Origin: Halanaerobium saccharolyticum
Lineage (GTDB): Bacteria; Bacillota; Halanaerobiia; Halanaerobiales; Halanaerobiaceae
Assembly (NCBI RefSeq): GCF_003053565.1
Contig: NZ_QAXS01000005.1
Location: 60,983-124,982 of the forward strand
Direction of reading: 5' to 3'
DNA length: 64,000 bases
How positions within the stretch are numbered: position 1 is the stretch's first letter; each line of letters starts with the position of its first letter. The position numbers and the translations under genes were made by a program. The notes under the pieces were generated by a model. It had not been told where the DNA came from, did not search any database, and saw only the letters and a list, made by a program, of their open reading frames with translations. Below, piece by piece: positions 17,779-28,173 of the stretch.

Positions 17779-20274
17779 TTATTTTACAACCAGGTTCACT
17801 AACTTTTTAGGAATATAGATTGTCTTAACTAAATTACCATCTTCAAGATAGGACTTTATATTTTCTGCCTGCATAGCCTTTTCTTTTACCTCATCTTCGT
17901 CAGCATCTGCAGCAACATTAATCTTATCTCTAACCTTACCATTAACCTGAATTACAATTGTAATTTCATCTTTTTTAAGAGCTTCCTCATTAAAGGAAGG
18001 CCACTCTGCTCTGTGTACATTTCCTTCTTTACCTAAGTATTCCCATAATTCTTCAGTAATAAAGGGAGCAAATGGTGCCAGTAAAAGTACAATGTTTTCT
18101 GCAACCTCTTCTATTAGAGCAGTATCTGTATCTTCCTGACTGCGATCATTTAGATAAGAATAAACCTCATTAGTTAATTCCATAATCGCACTGATTGCTG
18201 TATTGAAGTTCAATCTCTGACCCACATCTTCTGTCACTTTTTTGATACTGGCATGCATTGTGCGGTAAAGTGTTTTGGCTTCTTTATCCAGGTTATCTGG
18301 ATTAAGTTCAGTGTTAGAATTCTTAATCAGTTCAAGATTTTCAGTAACAAAGCGCCAGACACGATTTAAGAAGCGGTCAGCACCCTCAACTCCCTTATCA
18401 CTCCACTCTAAATCTTTTTCAGGTGGTGAAGCAAAAAGGATAAATAAGCGGGCAGTGTCTGCACCGTATTCTGCTAAAATATCCTTAGGATCAACAACAT
18501 TTCCTTTGGATTTAGACATTTTAGCACCATCTTTAAGCACCATACCCTGAGCCAGCCAGTTTGTAAAAGGCTCAACATGATCAGTTAAATCCATATCATG
18601 GACAACTTTGGTAAAGAAACGAGCATATAATAAATGTAAAATTGCATGCTCAATTCCACCTATATACTGGTCAACAGGGAACCACTGATCTACATTTTCC
18701 TTGCTGAATGGAAGTTTATCATTTTTTGGATCTGCATAGCGCATAAAATACCAGGAGGAATCAACAAAGGTATCCATAGTATCAGTTTCGCGCTTTGCAG
18801 GAGCCCCACACTCCGGACAGGTGGTGTTAACAAAACTATCTACTTTTTTAAGTGGTGATTCTCCAGTTGGAGAAAATTCCACATCATGGGGCAGTTTAAC
18901 CGGTAGATCTTCCTCAGGTACTGCAACCGGGCCACATTCCTCACAGTAAACAATAGGAATTGGAGCTCCCCAGTAGCGCTGACGAGAAATTAACCAGTCA
19001 CGCAGCCTGTAATTAGTTTCAACTTCCACAAAACCCGCCTCTGAAAAATCTTCTGCCATTTTATCAAAGGCTTCTTCTACACTTAAACCATTATATTTAC
19101 CAGAATTAATTAAATGTCCTGGGCCAGCATAAGCCTCATCCATCTCAGAACCAACCAGTTCTTCTTTTTGATCCTCAGGCTGGATAACTGCTTTAATTTC
19201 AATACCATATTTACGGGCAAAATCAAAGTCACGCTGGTCATGAGCTGGAACAGCCATTATTGCACCGGTTCCATAACTCATCAAAACATAGTTTGCTATA
19301 TAAATAGGAATTTCTTCGCCATTTACAGGGTTTACTGCATAGGCACCTGTAAAGAGACCAAGTTTTTCAGAATCAGCTGAAGTCCTCTCCTGTTCTTTCT
19401 GTTTTTTAGCCTTTTTAACGAAGGCTTCAACCTCTTCTTCTTTGTCGGTACCCTCTGATAATTCTTTTACATAAGGGTGCTCGGGAGCAAGGACCATATA
19501 AGTAGCTCCAAATAAGGTATCAGGTCTGGTTGTAAACACCTCTAATTCTTTATCAAGTTCAGGCAGTTCAAAAGTAACTCTTGTACCTTCACTACGGCCA
19601 ATCCAGTTTTTCTGCATTGTTTTTACCTTTTCTGGCCAGCCATCTAAAAGTTCATGATCATCTAAGAGTTTTTCTGCATAATCAGTAATCTTTAAAAACC
19701 ACTGCTCTAAGTCTCTTTTATCCACCTCTGTACCACAGCGCTCACAGGCTTCATTTACCACCTGCTCATTTGCCAGTACTGTTTCACAGCTGGGGCACCA
19801 GTTAACAGTAGATTCTTTTCGGTAAGCTAAATCATCATTAAACATCTGAGTAAAAAACCACTGAGTCCACTTATAATAATCCTCTGCTGCTGTAGTTACC
19901 TCTCGATCCCAGTCATAACTTAAACCCATAGCCTTCATCTGTTCTTTCATATGAGCAATATTATCCCAGGTCCATTCCTTCGGATGAATATTTCCATGCT
20001 TAATTGCTGCATTTTCTGCAGGCAGTCCAAAAGCATCCCAGCCCATAGGATGAAGCACATTATAGCCCTTCATTCGCTTATAGCGGGCAATAACATCACC
20101 AATAGAATAAACCCTTACATGACCCATATGTAAATTACCAGATGGATAAGGGAACATTTCTAAAACATAATAATTTTCCTTATCTGGATCATCTCCAGTT
20201 TTATGTAAATTTGAGTCTTCCCAGTTTTTAAGCCACTTTTTCTCTACTTCTTGAAACGGATAATAGTCCTGCAA
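17779..20274 (-). CDS. leuS: Leucyl-tRNA synthetase
   Basis: Charges tRNA-Leu. 831 aa, bacterial type. Class I motifs: HMGH (49-52, HIGH box) and KMSKSKGN near 584. The CP1 editing insertion (~220-420) contains the [20 protein letters not shown] block. Two zinc-type Cys clusters are present (CPSC...CERC and CEEC...CPEC). The C-terminal anticodon-binding domain is complete and ends in the LeuRS-specific tail. The start is TTG with GGAGAG upstream, giving the conserved N-terminus [13 protein letters not shown]. It is the last gene of the nadD-yqeK-LCP-rsfS-leuS operon. Confidence 0.98.
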   Translation of the reverse strand: MQDYYPFQEVEKKWLKNWEDSNLHKTGDDPDKENYYVLEMFPYPSGNLHMGHVRVYSIGDVIARYKRMKGYNVLHPMGWDAFGLPAENAAIKHGNIHPKEWTWDNIAHMKEQMKAMGLSYDWDREVTTAAEDYYKWTQWFFTQMFNDDLAYRKESTVNWCPSCETVLANEQVVNEACERCGTEVDKRDLEQWFLKITDYAEKLLDDHELLDGWPEKVKTMQKNWIGRSEGTRVTFELPELDKELEVFTTRPDTLFGATYMVLAPEHPYVKELSEGTDKEEEVEAFVKKAKKQKEQERTSADSEKLGLFTGAYAVNPVNGEEIPIYIANYVLMSYGTGAIMAVPAHDQRDFDFARKYGIEIKAVIQPEDQKEELVGSEMDEAYAGPGHLINSGKYNGLSVEEAFDKMAEDFSEAGFVEVETNYRLRDWLISRQRYWGAPIPIVYCEECGPVAVPEEDLPVKLPHDVEFSPTGESPLKKVDSFVNTTCPECGAPAKRETDTMDTFVDSSWYFMRYADPKNDKLPFSKENVDQWFPVDQYIGGIEHAILHLLYARFFTKVVHDMDLTDHVEPFTNWLAQGMVLKDGAKMSKSKGNVVDPKDILAEYGADTARLFILFASPPEKDLEWSDKGVEGADRFLNRVWRFVTENLELIKNSNTELNPDNLDKEAKTLYRTMHASIKKVTEDVGQRLNFNTAISAIMELTNEVYSYLNDRSQEDTDTALIEEVAENIVLLLAPFAPFITEELWEYLGKEGNVHRAEWPSFNEEALKKDEITIVIQVNGKVRDKINVAADADEDEVKEKAMQAENIKSYLEDGNLVKTIYIPKKLVNLVVK

Positions 20275-20344
20275 AGATCTTCACTCTCCTCATTAAGTTA
20301 AAATTTTTTCTATATAATCAAAATTAAATTAAACTCCGATCAAA

Positions 20345-20713
20345 CTACTCTTCTTCTCCATCACTCTGACGCAGAATTTTTTCTGCATCTGACCAGAGAC
20401 GCTCAAGGTCATAATATTCTCTTTCTCTTTTTTGAAAAACATGAACAATTACATCTGCATAATCAATTAAAACCCATTTGGCATCATCCATTCCTGCCAT
20501 TCTTTTGGGTTCAATTCCTTTTTCAGATAATTTCTCATCAACTGCTCGGGCTATAGCTCTGACCTGTTGATCAGAATTACCACTGCAGATCACAAAATAA
20601 TCTGCAATTACAGTTAAACCCTGAACATTTAGAACCTCTATATCTTCTGCTTTTTTATCATCAGCTGCATCAGCAGCGATTAGAGCAATATCCTTAATAC
20701 TTAAATCTGACAT
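20345..20713 (-). CDS. rsfS: Ribosomal silencing factor RsfS
   Basis: Binds uL14 and blocks subunit joining in starvation. 122 aa, family length. Typical motifs: ADYFVICSGNSDQQVRAIARAVDEKL (in part), then ADVIVHVFQKREREYYDLERLWSDA near the C-terminus. Fifteen bp separate it from the upstream LCP gene. Order with yqeK and nadD is conserved across Firmicutes. Confidence 0.96.
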   Translation of the reverse strand: MSDLSIKDIALIAADAADDKKAEDIEVLNVQGLTVIADYFVICSGNSDQQVRAIARAVDEKLSEKGIEPKRMAGMDDAKWVLIDYADVIVHVFQKREREYYDLERLWSDAEKILRQSDGEEE

Positions 20714-20728
20714 TTAATAAATTCCTCC

Positions 20729-21892
20729 TTAAACAGACTTCTCATAGCCTGCTCCCACTATAATTTCTAATTTTTTATTTGACTCTTCTTCTGCTTCCTC
20801 TATAAATTCGGTCTTACCACCAAGTAATTCTGCAACCTTAGCAGCAGTTTCTGCATCTTCTTCACTATAATATTTAACAACAGAACTATCATAATCATAT
20901 TTATCTGCATTACCAATAGTTGAAATATTAAATCCATATTTCTCTAACAGCCCGGCTGTATTTGAAGCTGCTCCTGACTCCCCAACACCATTAAGAACTT
21001 TTAAATTATATTCTTTGTTCTTAATATAAGATTTATTTCTGATCAAATTATCAACCATAATTTCGGCTTCCTGCATATCAGGTACCCAGTAACTAATTCC
21101 ATTAATATATTCTGCTTTACCGGGCAGCATTTTTGATTCAATCTGGTTTAAATTAATCTTTTTAGCTGTATTCAAAAATGGAGTTATATCCTGAATCGGA
21201 ATATTGGTATTAACTGCTTCATTAACTTCTTTCATTATTCCAGGAACTTTAGTAATTATTGCTGGAGAAAGAACTTTTGCTAAAACAGCATCTATAAACT
21301 TCTGCTGTCTTTCAATTCTTCCAATATCTCCCCTTGCATCACGATAACGAACATATTCTAAAGCTTCTTCCCCATTTAATGTCTGCTGACCTGCCGGGAT
21401 ATCAATGTAGAGTCCTCCTGCTTTATCAACATAATTTAAATGTCGAGAAACATTAATCTCTACTCCTCCCAGGCGGTCAATTATTTTTTCAAAACCTCTA
21501 AAGTCTGTTTCCAGATAATAATCTATATCAATATTCAACATCTCTTTTACAGTTTCCTGAGTTAATTTAATCCCCCCATAGACATGAGAAGAATTTAATT
21601 TAGTGAAATTTCTTTTATTAGAATTTATATAAGTGTCTCGGGGCAGAAAAACCAGTCCTGCCTCATTAGTCTCTACATCAAGGCTGATTAAAATTATTGT
21701 ATCTGCTCTGGAAGCTCCATTAATATCAGAGTCATAACCTACAGCCAGAATGTTAACTTTATTTTCTTTAAAAGGTCCACTGGATGAAATCTGACTTAAT
21801 TCGTCATTCCACAAAAAAGGAATAGCAACACCGATAATAACTAGAAATATTATTAAAGCTATATATTTCCAGTCAGTTAATTTTTCTACCAT
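20729..21892 (-). CDS. LytR-CpsA-Psr (LCP) family protein
   Basis: Phosphotransferase family that attaches undecaprenyl-linked glycopolymers to peptidoglycan, or a LytR-type attenuator. 387 aa with one N-terminal membrane helix (~10-28) and an extracellular LCP domain (~45-200) with DSDINGASRADTIIL, the RYRDARGDIGRIERQQ arginine motif and LGGVEI. A C-terminal LytR_C domain (~290-387) begins at YNLKVLNGVGESGAA. It sits in the nadD-yqeK-rsfS operon, its normal place in Halanaerobium-like and clostridial genomes. Confidence 0.93.
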   Translation of the reverse strand: MVEKLTDWKYIALIIFLVIIGVAIPFLWNDELSQISSSGPFKENKVNILAVGYDSDINGASRADTIILISLDVETNEAGLVFLPRDTYINSNKRNFTKLNSSHVYGGIKLTQETVKEMLNIDIDYYLETDFRGFEKIIDRLGGVEINVSRHLNYVDKAGGLYIDIPAGQQTLNGEEALEYVRYRDARGDIGRIERQQKFIDAVLAKVLSPAIITKVPGIMKEVNEAVNTNIPIQDITPFLNTAKKINLNQIESKMLPGKAEYINGISYWVPDMQEAEIMVDNLIRNKSYIKNKEYNLKVLNGVGESGAASNTAGLLEKYGFNISTIGNADKYDYDSSVVKYYSEEDAETAAKVAELLGGKTEFIEEAEEESNKKLEIIVGAGYEKSV

Positions 21893-21899
21893 TTATTAA

Positions 21900-22484
21900 T
21901 CACTTCTCTTTTAATAATTTATTTCGAAAATCATTCGAATATGGATGAATAAAATTATTTCTCTCAAGTTGATATTTCATTATATGAGTTGTTATTAAAT
22001 AAAGTCCTAAATAAAAATTCATTTCAATTTTTGATCTGATCTCATCTAAACCGACAAAGTCCCTATCTTCAGAAATAAAATCAGCAGCATAAATTACCTG
22101 AGCAATTTTTCCCATCTCCGGATGTCCCAGAGTGTGAAACCTGATTGCCTCTAGAATTTCAGGATCATTTACTCCAAAAATTTCTTCAGCCAGCACAGCA
22201 CCTGCAGGTGCATGCAGCACCGGCAAAATCTCTGCCTCCAACTGATCAGGTTCCCATTTGGAATTTTTTAGTATTTCTTTTAATTCAACACTACTTTTGC
22301 TTTTAGCAATATCATGCAGTAAAGCAGCAGTCTCAACCTTTTTCAAATCCAGGCCCAACTGATCAGCCAGTTTTAAGGCAGACTTAAGCACCAACTTTGT
22401 ATGCTGATATCTTTCATCACCAAGTAAATCTTTTATTTTTTCTAAGTCAAGGTTTGAAGCTAAATTTTCCTTATTTAATGTCAT
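21900..22484 (-). CDS. yqeK: YqeK-type HD-domain Ap4A hydrolase
   Basis: HD-domain phosphohydrolase of the YqeK family (symmetrical diadenosine tetraphosphatase). 194 aa. The metal site is seen as H (RYQHTKLVL), the HD pair in LLHDIAKS, H (VLHAPAGA) and D (YAADFISEDR). It lies between nadD and an LCP gene with 4-8 bp gaps, the standard operon order. The enzyme activity is taken from characterised family members; the residues needed are present. Confidence 0.93.
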   Translation of the reverse strand: MTLNKENLASNLDLEKIKDLLGDERYQHTKLVLKSALKLADQLGLDLKKVETAALLHDIAKSKSSVELKEILKNSKWEPDQLEAEILPVLHAPAGAVLAEEIFGVNDPEILEAIRFHTLGHPEMGKIAQVIYAADFISEDRDFVGLDEIRSKIEMNFYLGLYLITTHIMKYQLERNNFIHPYSNDFRNKLLKEK

Positions 22485-22488
22485 TCAA

Positions 22489-23091
22489 TCACCTGTAGAG
22501 ATTATTTTTTTCTATGTACTTTTCAATCTTATCCAGAGTTAAATAACGAATAGAATTTCCTTTTTTATATTCCCTTCTAATAAAGGAAGAGGAAACTTCT
22601 ATATTCAAGCCCTGATATGTTAAAACATTCTTTAGATATGGCTGATATCTCTGCTGACTTAAAATTTCTTTAAGATCATAACCCGGTCGATTAAAAACAA
22701 TAAATTTACCTTCTGACAATAAATAATCAGGCTCTTTCCACTTGAAAATCTCTGCCAGAGAATCAGCACCAATTATAAAAAAAACTTTTCCTGCCTCCAG
22801 CTTTGGTACAAATTGAGCCAGAGTTTTGGCAGTATATGAAAAACCATCATTTTTTAATTCCCAGTCAGAAAGACTGAATTTTTCATTTTTATTTACAGCT
22901 AATTTTAACATTTCAAATCTAATATAATCTGGTGAAATTTCTTTATCTTTTTTATGTGGTGGTCTACCTGCGGGCATAAATATTATTTTATCAAGTTCAA
23001 AACGATTAATAATCTGCTCTGCTAAAATAAAATGACCTATGTGCGGTGGATCAAAAGTTCCCCCAAAGATAGCCACTCTTTTTTTTGGCAT
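22489..23091 (-). CDS. nadD: Nicotinate-nucleotide adenylyltransferase
   Basis: Makes deamido-NAD from NaMN and ATP. 200 aa. The nucleotidyltransferase motif GGTFDPPHIGH is at the N-terminus and SSSFIRREYKKG (ISSTxIR-like) near the C-terminus. I place the start at the ATG at 23091, seven bp after GAGGTG; the longer frame from 23112 contains that binding site and has none of its own. First gene of the operon that ends in leuS. Confidence 0.95.
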   Translation of the reverse strand: MPKKRVAIFGGTFDPPHIGHFILAEQIINRFELDKIIFMPAGRPPHKKDKEISPDYIRFEMLKLAVNKNEKFSLSDWELKNDGFSYTAKTLAQFVPKLEAGKVFFIIGADSLAEIFKWKEPDYLLSEGKFIVFNRPGYDLKEILSQQRYQPYLKNVLTYQGLNIEVSSSFIRREYKKGNSIRYLTLDKIEKYIEKNNLYR

Positions 23092-23231
23092 ATTTTTCAC
23101 CTCTAATTTCATACATCTTTAATTATAAATTATTTTAAGAGCGCTTGCAAGTTAAATAACCCTCTAAAAGAGGAGTTTCAAGCTTTAAATAGAAATAATT
23201 AATTAGAGCTAAACGACTGGAGGTTATAAAT

Positions 23232-23750
23232 ATGCTTTATAAATTAAAAAAGAAAAGTCCCACAGTTGCTGAAAATGTTTTTATTGCTCCTGGGAGCAGA
23301 GTTATTGGTAATGTAGAATTATCCGAACACAGCAGTATCTGGTATAATACTGTTGTTAGAGCTGACCTGGCAAAAATCAAAATAGGAAAATACTCTAATG
23401 TTCAGGAAAATTCCACACTTCATGTTGAGCAAAATCAGGGAGTTGAAATTGGTGATTATGTGACTATCGGCCACAATGCGGTAATTCATGCCTGTAAAAT
23501 TGGAAACAAATCACTGATTGGAATGAATGCTACAATTTTAACTGGAGCTCAAATAGGTGAAGGCTCAATAGTAGGGGCAGGGGCAGTGGTTCCGGAAAAT
23601 GCTGAGATCCCACCTGGAAGTCTGGTCTTAGGTGTACCTGCTAAAATAATAAGAACTATCACTAAGGAAAAAATAATTGAATTAAAACAGCATGCTGTTC
23701 ATTATGCTGAGCTGGCAGCTGAACAGAAAAATATTGAAGAAATAAAATAA
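23232..23750 (+). CDS. Gamma-class carbonic anhydrase-like protein
   Basis: 172-aa left-handed beta-helix (hexapeptide-repeat) protein of the gamma-carbonic anhydrase / YrdA group. Metal-ligand histidines are visible in NSTLHVEQ and DYVTIGHNAVIHACKIG (HxxxxH), with the pattern RADLAKIKIGKYSNVQENS before them. GGAGG precedes the ATG. Stand-alone plus-strand gene with its own terminator. Many such proteins lack measurable carbonic anhydrase activity, so the reaction is not certain. Confidence 0.88.
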   Translation: MLYKLKKKSPTVAENVFIAPGSRVIGNVELSEHSSIWYNTVVRADLAKIKIGKYSNVQENSTLHVEQNQGVEIGDYVTIGHNAVIHACKIGNKSLIGMNATILTGAQIGEGSIVGAGAVVPENAEIPPGSLVLGVPAKIIRTITKEKIIELKQHAVHYAELAAEQKNIEEIK

Positions 23751-23758
23751 AAAAATAG

Positions 23759-23792
23759 TGCCTCCAGCTTTAATGGCTGGAGGCATTTTTTT
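23759..23792. terminator. Bidirectional terminator
   Basis: Perfect 10-bp stem TGCCTCCAGC / GCTGGAGGCA with T7 to the right and A7 to the left. It serves the carbonic-anhydrase gene (+) and, 32 bp past its stop, metH (-). Confidence 0.88.
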
Positions 23793-23823
23793 AGTTGATT
23801 TTACAGCAATTTGTTCAATTGAT

Positions 23824-26223
23824 TTATTCTTTAAATATTTTTTTAGCAATTTCTACCGCTTCTTTTGCATCTCTAGCATAATAATCAGCTTCTATCATTT
23901 CTGCATAATCTGCTGTTAAAACTGCTCCCCCCACCATAATTTTAGTCGCTGGTGCTGCTTCTCGCACAGCCTTAATTGTCTTCTCCATATTTTTTACAGT
24001 AGTTGTCATCAGAGCACTTAAACCAAGAAGTTTAATTTCATTTTCCTTAACAGCTTTAACTACTTCTTTGATATTTACATTCCGTCCCAGATCAATTATC
24101 TGATAACCGTAGTTTTCAAGTACTGTTTTGACAATATTTTTACCAATATCGTGAACATCACCTTTAACCGTAGCCATTACAATCTTCCCTTTAGAGATAT
24201 CTCTACCTCCGGTGCGGGCCATTTCTGCTTTTAAAACAGCAAAAGCTTCTTTAACTGTTTCAGCTGACTGAACCAGCTGAGGTAAAAATATTTCTCCCTT
24301 TTCGTAGCGCTCTCCTACAGTATCTAAAGCCGGAATTAAATAATCATTTACTATTTCCAGGGCATCCTTTTCCTGCAGTATTTCTTCTGTTAAGCGGCCG
24401 GCTTCAGTTTTTAAGCCTTTTACTATTACTGTTTTTAAATCAGCCTTAGAATTATTTTCTCCGCTGTTTTCAGCAGCTGCTTTCGAATCATTATCACTCT
24501 CATTTTCAGCCATATATTCAATATATTGAGCTGCTCCCTGATCAAGATTATTTAATACAGCAGCAGCCTTAACTGCTGCCATCATTTCCTGATCATTAGG
24601 ATCAATAATCGGCAGATTTAAACCCTGATAGAGGGCCATACTCAAAAAAGTTCTGTTTAAAACCGGACGAGCCGGCAAACCAAAAGAAACATTGGAAACC
24701 CCAAGGGTAGTTTTTACTCCAAGTTTTTCTCTAACCATTTTTAAAGCTTTAAGAGTTTCTTTAACTCCTTCCTGCTGGGCAGAAGCAGTCAGAGTAAGAC
24801 AGTCAATAATAATCTTATCTCTACTGATTCCGTATTCAGCTCCCTTTTTAACAATTCTTTCTGCAATTTTATAACGTCCAGCAGCAGTATCCGGAATCCC
24901 GTTATCATCCATGGTCAGCCCAATCACTGCTGCTCCATATTTTTTAACAGCAGGCAGGGTGTTTTCCAGAACCTTCATTTCTCCATTAACTGAATTAACA
25001 ATCGCTGTTCCATTATAATATCTTAAAGCATCTTCTATTACCTCAGGATCACTGGAATCAATCTGAAGAGGGATATCTAAAATACCCTGCAGCTCTTTAA
25101 TCACTTTAACCATCATTTCTTTTTCATCAATATCAGGCAGCCCGAGATTTACATCGAGTATATCTGCCCCAGCATCGACTTCTTCAACTGCCACTTTGAG
25201 TATATGATCCAAATCTCCATTTCTTAAAGCCTGCTTAAATGCTGCTTTACCTGTCGGGTTTATTCTTTCTCCCACAACATTTATCCCATCCAGTTTAAGA
25301 TATTGAGAAGGTGAACAGACAAGACTTTCACTAGTCACAGTCCGATTTTTGACTTTTTTATTCTTTAAGTTCTCTGCAATCAGAGAAATAAAATCTTCAT
25401 TAGTTCCACAGCAGCCTCCAATAACCGCCAGTCCCTTTTCGTATAAACGTGAAATTGGCTTAAAATATTCCTCAGGCGTAATTTTAAAAACGGTTTCTCC
25501 GTCTTCAACTACCGGTAAGCCGGCATTTGCCTGCAGAATAACCGGTGTCTCAGAATATTTTAAAACTTCCTCCACCAGCGGCTCCAGCTTTTCCGGCCCC
25601 AGAGAACAGTTGAGACCAAGCCCGTCTACCCCCAGACCTTCTAAAACTGAAATCATAGAGCGGATGCTGCCCCCGGTAAAGGTGCGGCCGTCTTCTTCAA
25701 AGGTCAGGGTGCAGAATACAGGCAGATTAGAATTCTCCTTAGCCGCCAGCACAGCCGCCCTTGCTTCGTAAAGATCAGCTATTGTTTCTATATGTATTAA
25801 ATCTGCTCCATACTCAACTCCCACCAGCACCTGCTGCTGGTAAAGATTATAAGCTTCGTCAAAAGTTAAACTGCCCATCGGTTCTAAAAGTTCTCCCAGA
25901 GGACCCATGTCAAGAGCAACTGCTGCCTCAAGCCCGGATTCCATTACCGCTGCTTTTGCATTCTCAACTCCTGCTGCAATTACTTCCTCAACTGAATAAT
26001 CAATCTCCTCCATTTTTAGGGCATTGGCTCCAAAGGTATTGGTAGTTAAAATTTCAGCTCCGGCTTTAAGATAACTTTTATGAATATCTATAATTTCTTT
26101 ACTTTTTTCTATATTTAATTTTTCCGGAACATCTCCAGCTTTTAACCCCCGCTGCTGTAGTACTGTTCCCATTGCGCCATCAAAAATAATAACTTCTTTT
26201 CCCAGTCTATCCTTTAGCTCCAC
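23824..26223 (-). CDS. metH: Cobalamin-dependent methionine synthase, short form
   Basis: Transfers methyl from methyl-THF to homocysteine. 799 aa in four domains: homocysteine-binding (1-~290, zinc-cysteine motif GGCCGTN near 270), pterin-binding (~310-570, INPTGKAAFKQAL), a cobalamin cap helix bundle (~600-680) and the B12 domain with DVHDIGKN (His near 691). It lacks the C-terminal SAM-binding reactivation domain of E. coli MetH (1227 aa), which is supplied by the separate upstream gene that overlaps it by 17 bp. Operon with metF behind a SAM-I riboswitch. Confidence 0.97.
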   Translation of the reverse strand: MELKDRLGKEVIIFDGAMGTVLQQRGLKAGDVPEKLNIEKSKEIIDIHKSYLKAGAEILTTNTFGANALKMEEIDYSVEEVIAAGVENAKAAVMESGLEAAVALDMGPLGELLEPMGSLTFDEAYNLYQQQVLVGVEYGADLIHIETIADLYEARAAVLAAKENSNLPVFCTLTFEEDGRTFTGGSIRSMISVLEGLGVDGLGLNCSLGPEKLEPLVEEVLKYSETPVILQANAGLPVVEDGETVFKITPEEYFKPISRLYEKGLAVIGGCCGTNEDFISLIAENLKNKKVKNRTVTSESLVCSPSQYLKLDGINVVGERINPTGKAAFKQALRNGDLDHILKVAVEEVDAGADILDVNLGLPDIDEKEMMVKVIKELQGILDIPLQIDSSDPEVIEDALRYYNGTAIVNSVNGEMKVLENTLPAVKKYGAAVIGLTMDDNGIPDTAAGRYKIAERIVKKGAEYGISRDKIIIDCLTLTASAQQEGVKETLKALKMVREKLGVKTTLGVSNVSFGLPARPVLNRTFLSMALYQGLNLPIIDPNDQEMMAAVKAAAVLNNLDQGAAQYIEYMAENESDNDSKAAAENSGENNSKADLKTVIVKGLKTEAGRLTEEILQEKDALEIVNDYLIPALDTVGERYEKGEIFLPQLVQSAETVKEAFAVLKAEMARTGGRDISKGKIVMATVKGDVHDIGKNIVKTVLENYGYQIIDLGRNVNIKEVVKAVKENEIKLLGLSALMTTTVKNMEKTIKAVREAAPATKIMVGGAVLTADYAEMIEADYYARDAKEAVEIAKKIFKE

Positions 26224-26953
26224 AGTAAATCCCCCTTCTTCTCAGCTCACAGTCTTCGTATAGAAGACAGTTTTTGCAGTGCCTTGCTTCAAATTCTAGA
26301 TCTCTATCATCCTGATTTACAACTTCCTGCTCCTGATTAGTTAAATTCTCTGCTGCAGTCTCTTTTTCCTCCAGAACTCCAATAATTGCAGTTACAGATT
26401 TTGTCGGCAGCAGCATATTATATTTAGAAGCAGTTAAACCAATCTTTTTTGGGGCCTTTATAATTCGTAAAAATTCTTTTTGGATATCTATCCCAAGATC
26501 ACCATAACCCGGGCTGTAGCGGAAAGTGATAGCTTCATTTCCTGCCGCCAGTACTTTTTCTTTAATCTCTGCTTCCACCTGATCACAGCCTTCTTCAATA
26601 GCCGTGGTGGCACAGGCATCAAAAATCATTGATTTGGTGACTGATATTTTTTCATAATAAGAAATTTTTTTATCAACCTGAGCACCGAGTGTAGCCGCCA
26701 TTAGGTAAATTTCTTCTGATTTCTGAAGGTGTTTTTTGATACTTCTCCCCTTTAAAGTTAAGGTTGTATTTTTAATTTTTACCCCTTCTGCAGTATGCTG
26801 AATAGGAAATTTTTGATAAAGATAGCGGAAATTGATCAGCTTCTTTATTTCTGCAATTGATTCGTCAAGAAGACGGTTTATATTCTCATCTTCTAAGTCT
26901 TTTGCAGTCTGTAAATATCTTAAAACTTCATTTCTGTCAATTTCAAATTCCAT
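26207..26953 (-). CDS. Methionine synthase reactivation-domain protein
   Basis: Stand-alone version of the MetH activation domain, which uses SAM to re-methylate oxidised cobalamin. 248 aa. The SAM-site motif RYSPGYGDLGIDIQKE and the segment NMLLPTKSVTAIIGV match the domain. The C-terminus adds a Cys motif (CKNCLLYEDCELRRRGIYC in part) typical of the split clostridial form. The start is ATG 26953 after AAAGG; a TTG at 26962 overlapping the metF stop is possible. It overlaps metH by 17 bp, so coupling is likely. Confidence 0.9.
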   Translation of the reverse strand: MEFEIDRNEVLRYLQTAKDLEDENINRLLDESIAEIKKLINFRYLYQKFPIQHTAEGVKIKNTTLTLKGRSIKKHLQKSEEIYLMAATLGAQVDKKISYYEKISVTKSMIFDACATTAIEEGCDQVEAEIKEKVLAAGNEAITFRYSPGYGDLGIDIQKEFLRIIKAPKKIGLTASKYNMLLPTKSVTAIIGVLEEKETAAENLTNQEQEVVNQDDRDLEFEARHCKNCLLYEDCELRRRGIYCGAKG

Positions 26954-26954
26954 T

Positions 26955-27842
26955 TTAATCAACCTTTTTGCCGTTTATATGGGTAATCAAAGAACCAACA
27001 GCCTCTTTAATTCTGCGGGCCACATAAGGATTGTTCATTGTATAAAGATGAATTCCATCTACTTCACTGGAAATTAAATCTACTATCTGCTCGACTGCAT
27101 AAGCAATTCCAGCATCTCTTAAAGCTTCCGGATTATCTTCATATTTATCTAAAATCTTCTTAAATTTTTGTGGAAAATAGGCATCTGATAACTCAATAAT
27201 TCTTCCTACTTGTTTTTTATTAATAACCGGCATGATTCCAGCTTCAATCGGTACCTCAATCCCCTTTTTTTCTACCTTATTGCGAAATTTATAGAAAAGA
27301 GAATTGTCAAAAAACATCTGTGAAATTAAATAATCGACTCCATATTCAACCTTCTGTTTTAAATATTCAATATCCTGGTCCAGACTCTCTGTTTCTAAAT
27401 GGCCTTCTGGATAACAGGCAGCTGCAACTCCAAAATCATTATGCTTTTTGATATGCTCAACCAGCTGATAGGCATAATCATAGTCTCCGAGTGGCTCACC
27501 ATCTACAGGTTTATCTCCCCTCAGTGCTAGAATATTGTTAATATCTTTCGCCTCCAGCCTGGCCAGTATTTTATTTAGAGTATCCTGATCAGAATTGATA
27601 CAGGTTAAGTGGGCCAGCGCTTCTACATCGTATTTTTCTTTGATAATCGAAGAAAGTTCACAGGTTCTATTTTTGCGGACTCCTCCCCCAGCACCATAAG
27701 TTACACTTATATAATCAGGATCAATATCTTTTAGTTCTTCTAAAGTTTGATAGATATTTTCAATCGGCACATCCGGTCGCGGTGGAAATACCTCCAGAGA
27801 AAACACCACTTCTTTTTCGTCAAAAATATTTTTAATCTTCAT
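26955..27842 (-). CDS. metF: 5,10-methylenetetrahydrofolate reductase
   Basis: FAD enzyme making methyl-THF, the methyl donor for MetH. 295 aa, TIM barrel. Motifs: FSLEVFPPRPD at the N-terminus, YISVTYGAGGG, NILALRGD and DYLISQMFFDN. First gene in the riboswitch-controlled metF / activation protein / metH operon. GGAGG lies upstream of the ATG. Confidence 0.97.
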   Translation of the reverse strand: MKIKNIFDEKEVVFSLEVFPPRPDVPIENIYQTLEELKDIDPDYISVTYGAGGGVRKNRTCELSSIIKEKYDVEALAHLTCINSDQDTLNKILARLEAKDINNILALRGDKPVDGEPLGDYDYAYQLVEHIKKHNDFGVAAACYPEGHLETESLDQDIEYLKQKVEYGVDYLISQMFFDNSLFYKFRNKVEKKGIEVPIEAGIMPVINKKQVGRIIELSDAYFPQKFKKILDKYEDNPEALRDAGIAYAVEQIVDLISSEVDGIHLYTMNNPYVARRIKEAVGSLITHINGKKVD

Positions 27843-27971
27843 TGCTAATCTTATCCTCCTTAAGCTGCTCTGCTGCTTTTAAAATTATTTACTTATTGTC
27901 TCTGCTCTAATTACTCTCTGCTCTAATATTAAAATTTGTTGAAACTTAATGTTTAAAAAATAACATTAAAA

Positions 27972-28111
27972 GAAAAAATCCACTTCCTAAGTAGAAGTGG
28001 GTTTCACAACTACTTATCTTTCAGGCTGAACCTGCTGGATTTAGCACCGGGCAGTATAACTGCTGGTTGCCGGGTTTCGCAGGGCCAGATCCCTCCACCA
28101 CTCTTGATAAG
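27972..28111 (-). promoter_or_regulatory. SAM-I riboswitch (S-box) with terminator
   Basis: Minus-strand leader of metF. The P1 halves CTTATC and GATAAG bound an aptamer at 28013-28111. It contains the conserved AGAGTGGTGGAGGGATCTGG (start), GAAACCCGGCAACC, GGTGCTAAATCCAGCAGG and GAAAGATAAG elements. An expression-platform terminator follows (CCACTTC / GAAGTGG, 27980-28000, then T7). High SAM should stop transcription before metF. Confidence 0.97.
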
Positions 28112-28131
28112 ACAATATTCTATTTTTAATT

Positions 28132-28160
28132 ACTTTACCACATTAAAAGATTTGTGTCAA
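28132..28160 (-). promoter_or_regulatory. Promoter of the metF riboswitch
   Basis: -35 TTGACA (28155-28160), 17-bp spacer, -10 TAAAGT (28132-28137) on the minus strand. It places the start about 10-15 nt upstream of the aptamer. Confidence 0.7.
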
Positions 28161-28173
28161 GAATTTGGACAGC

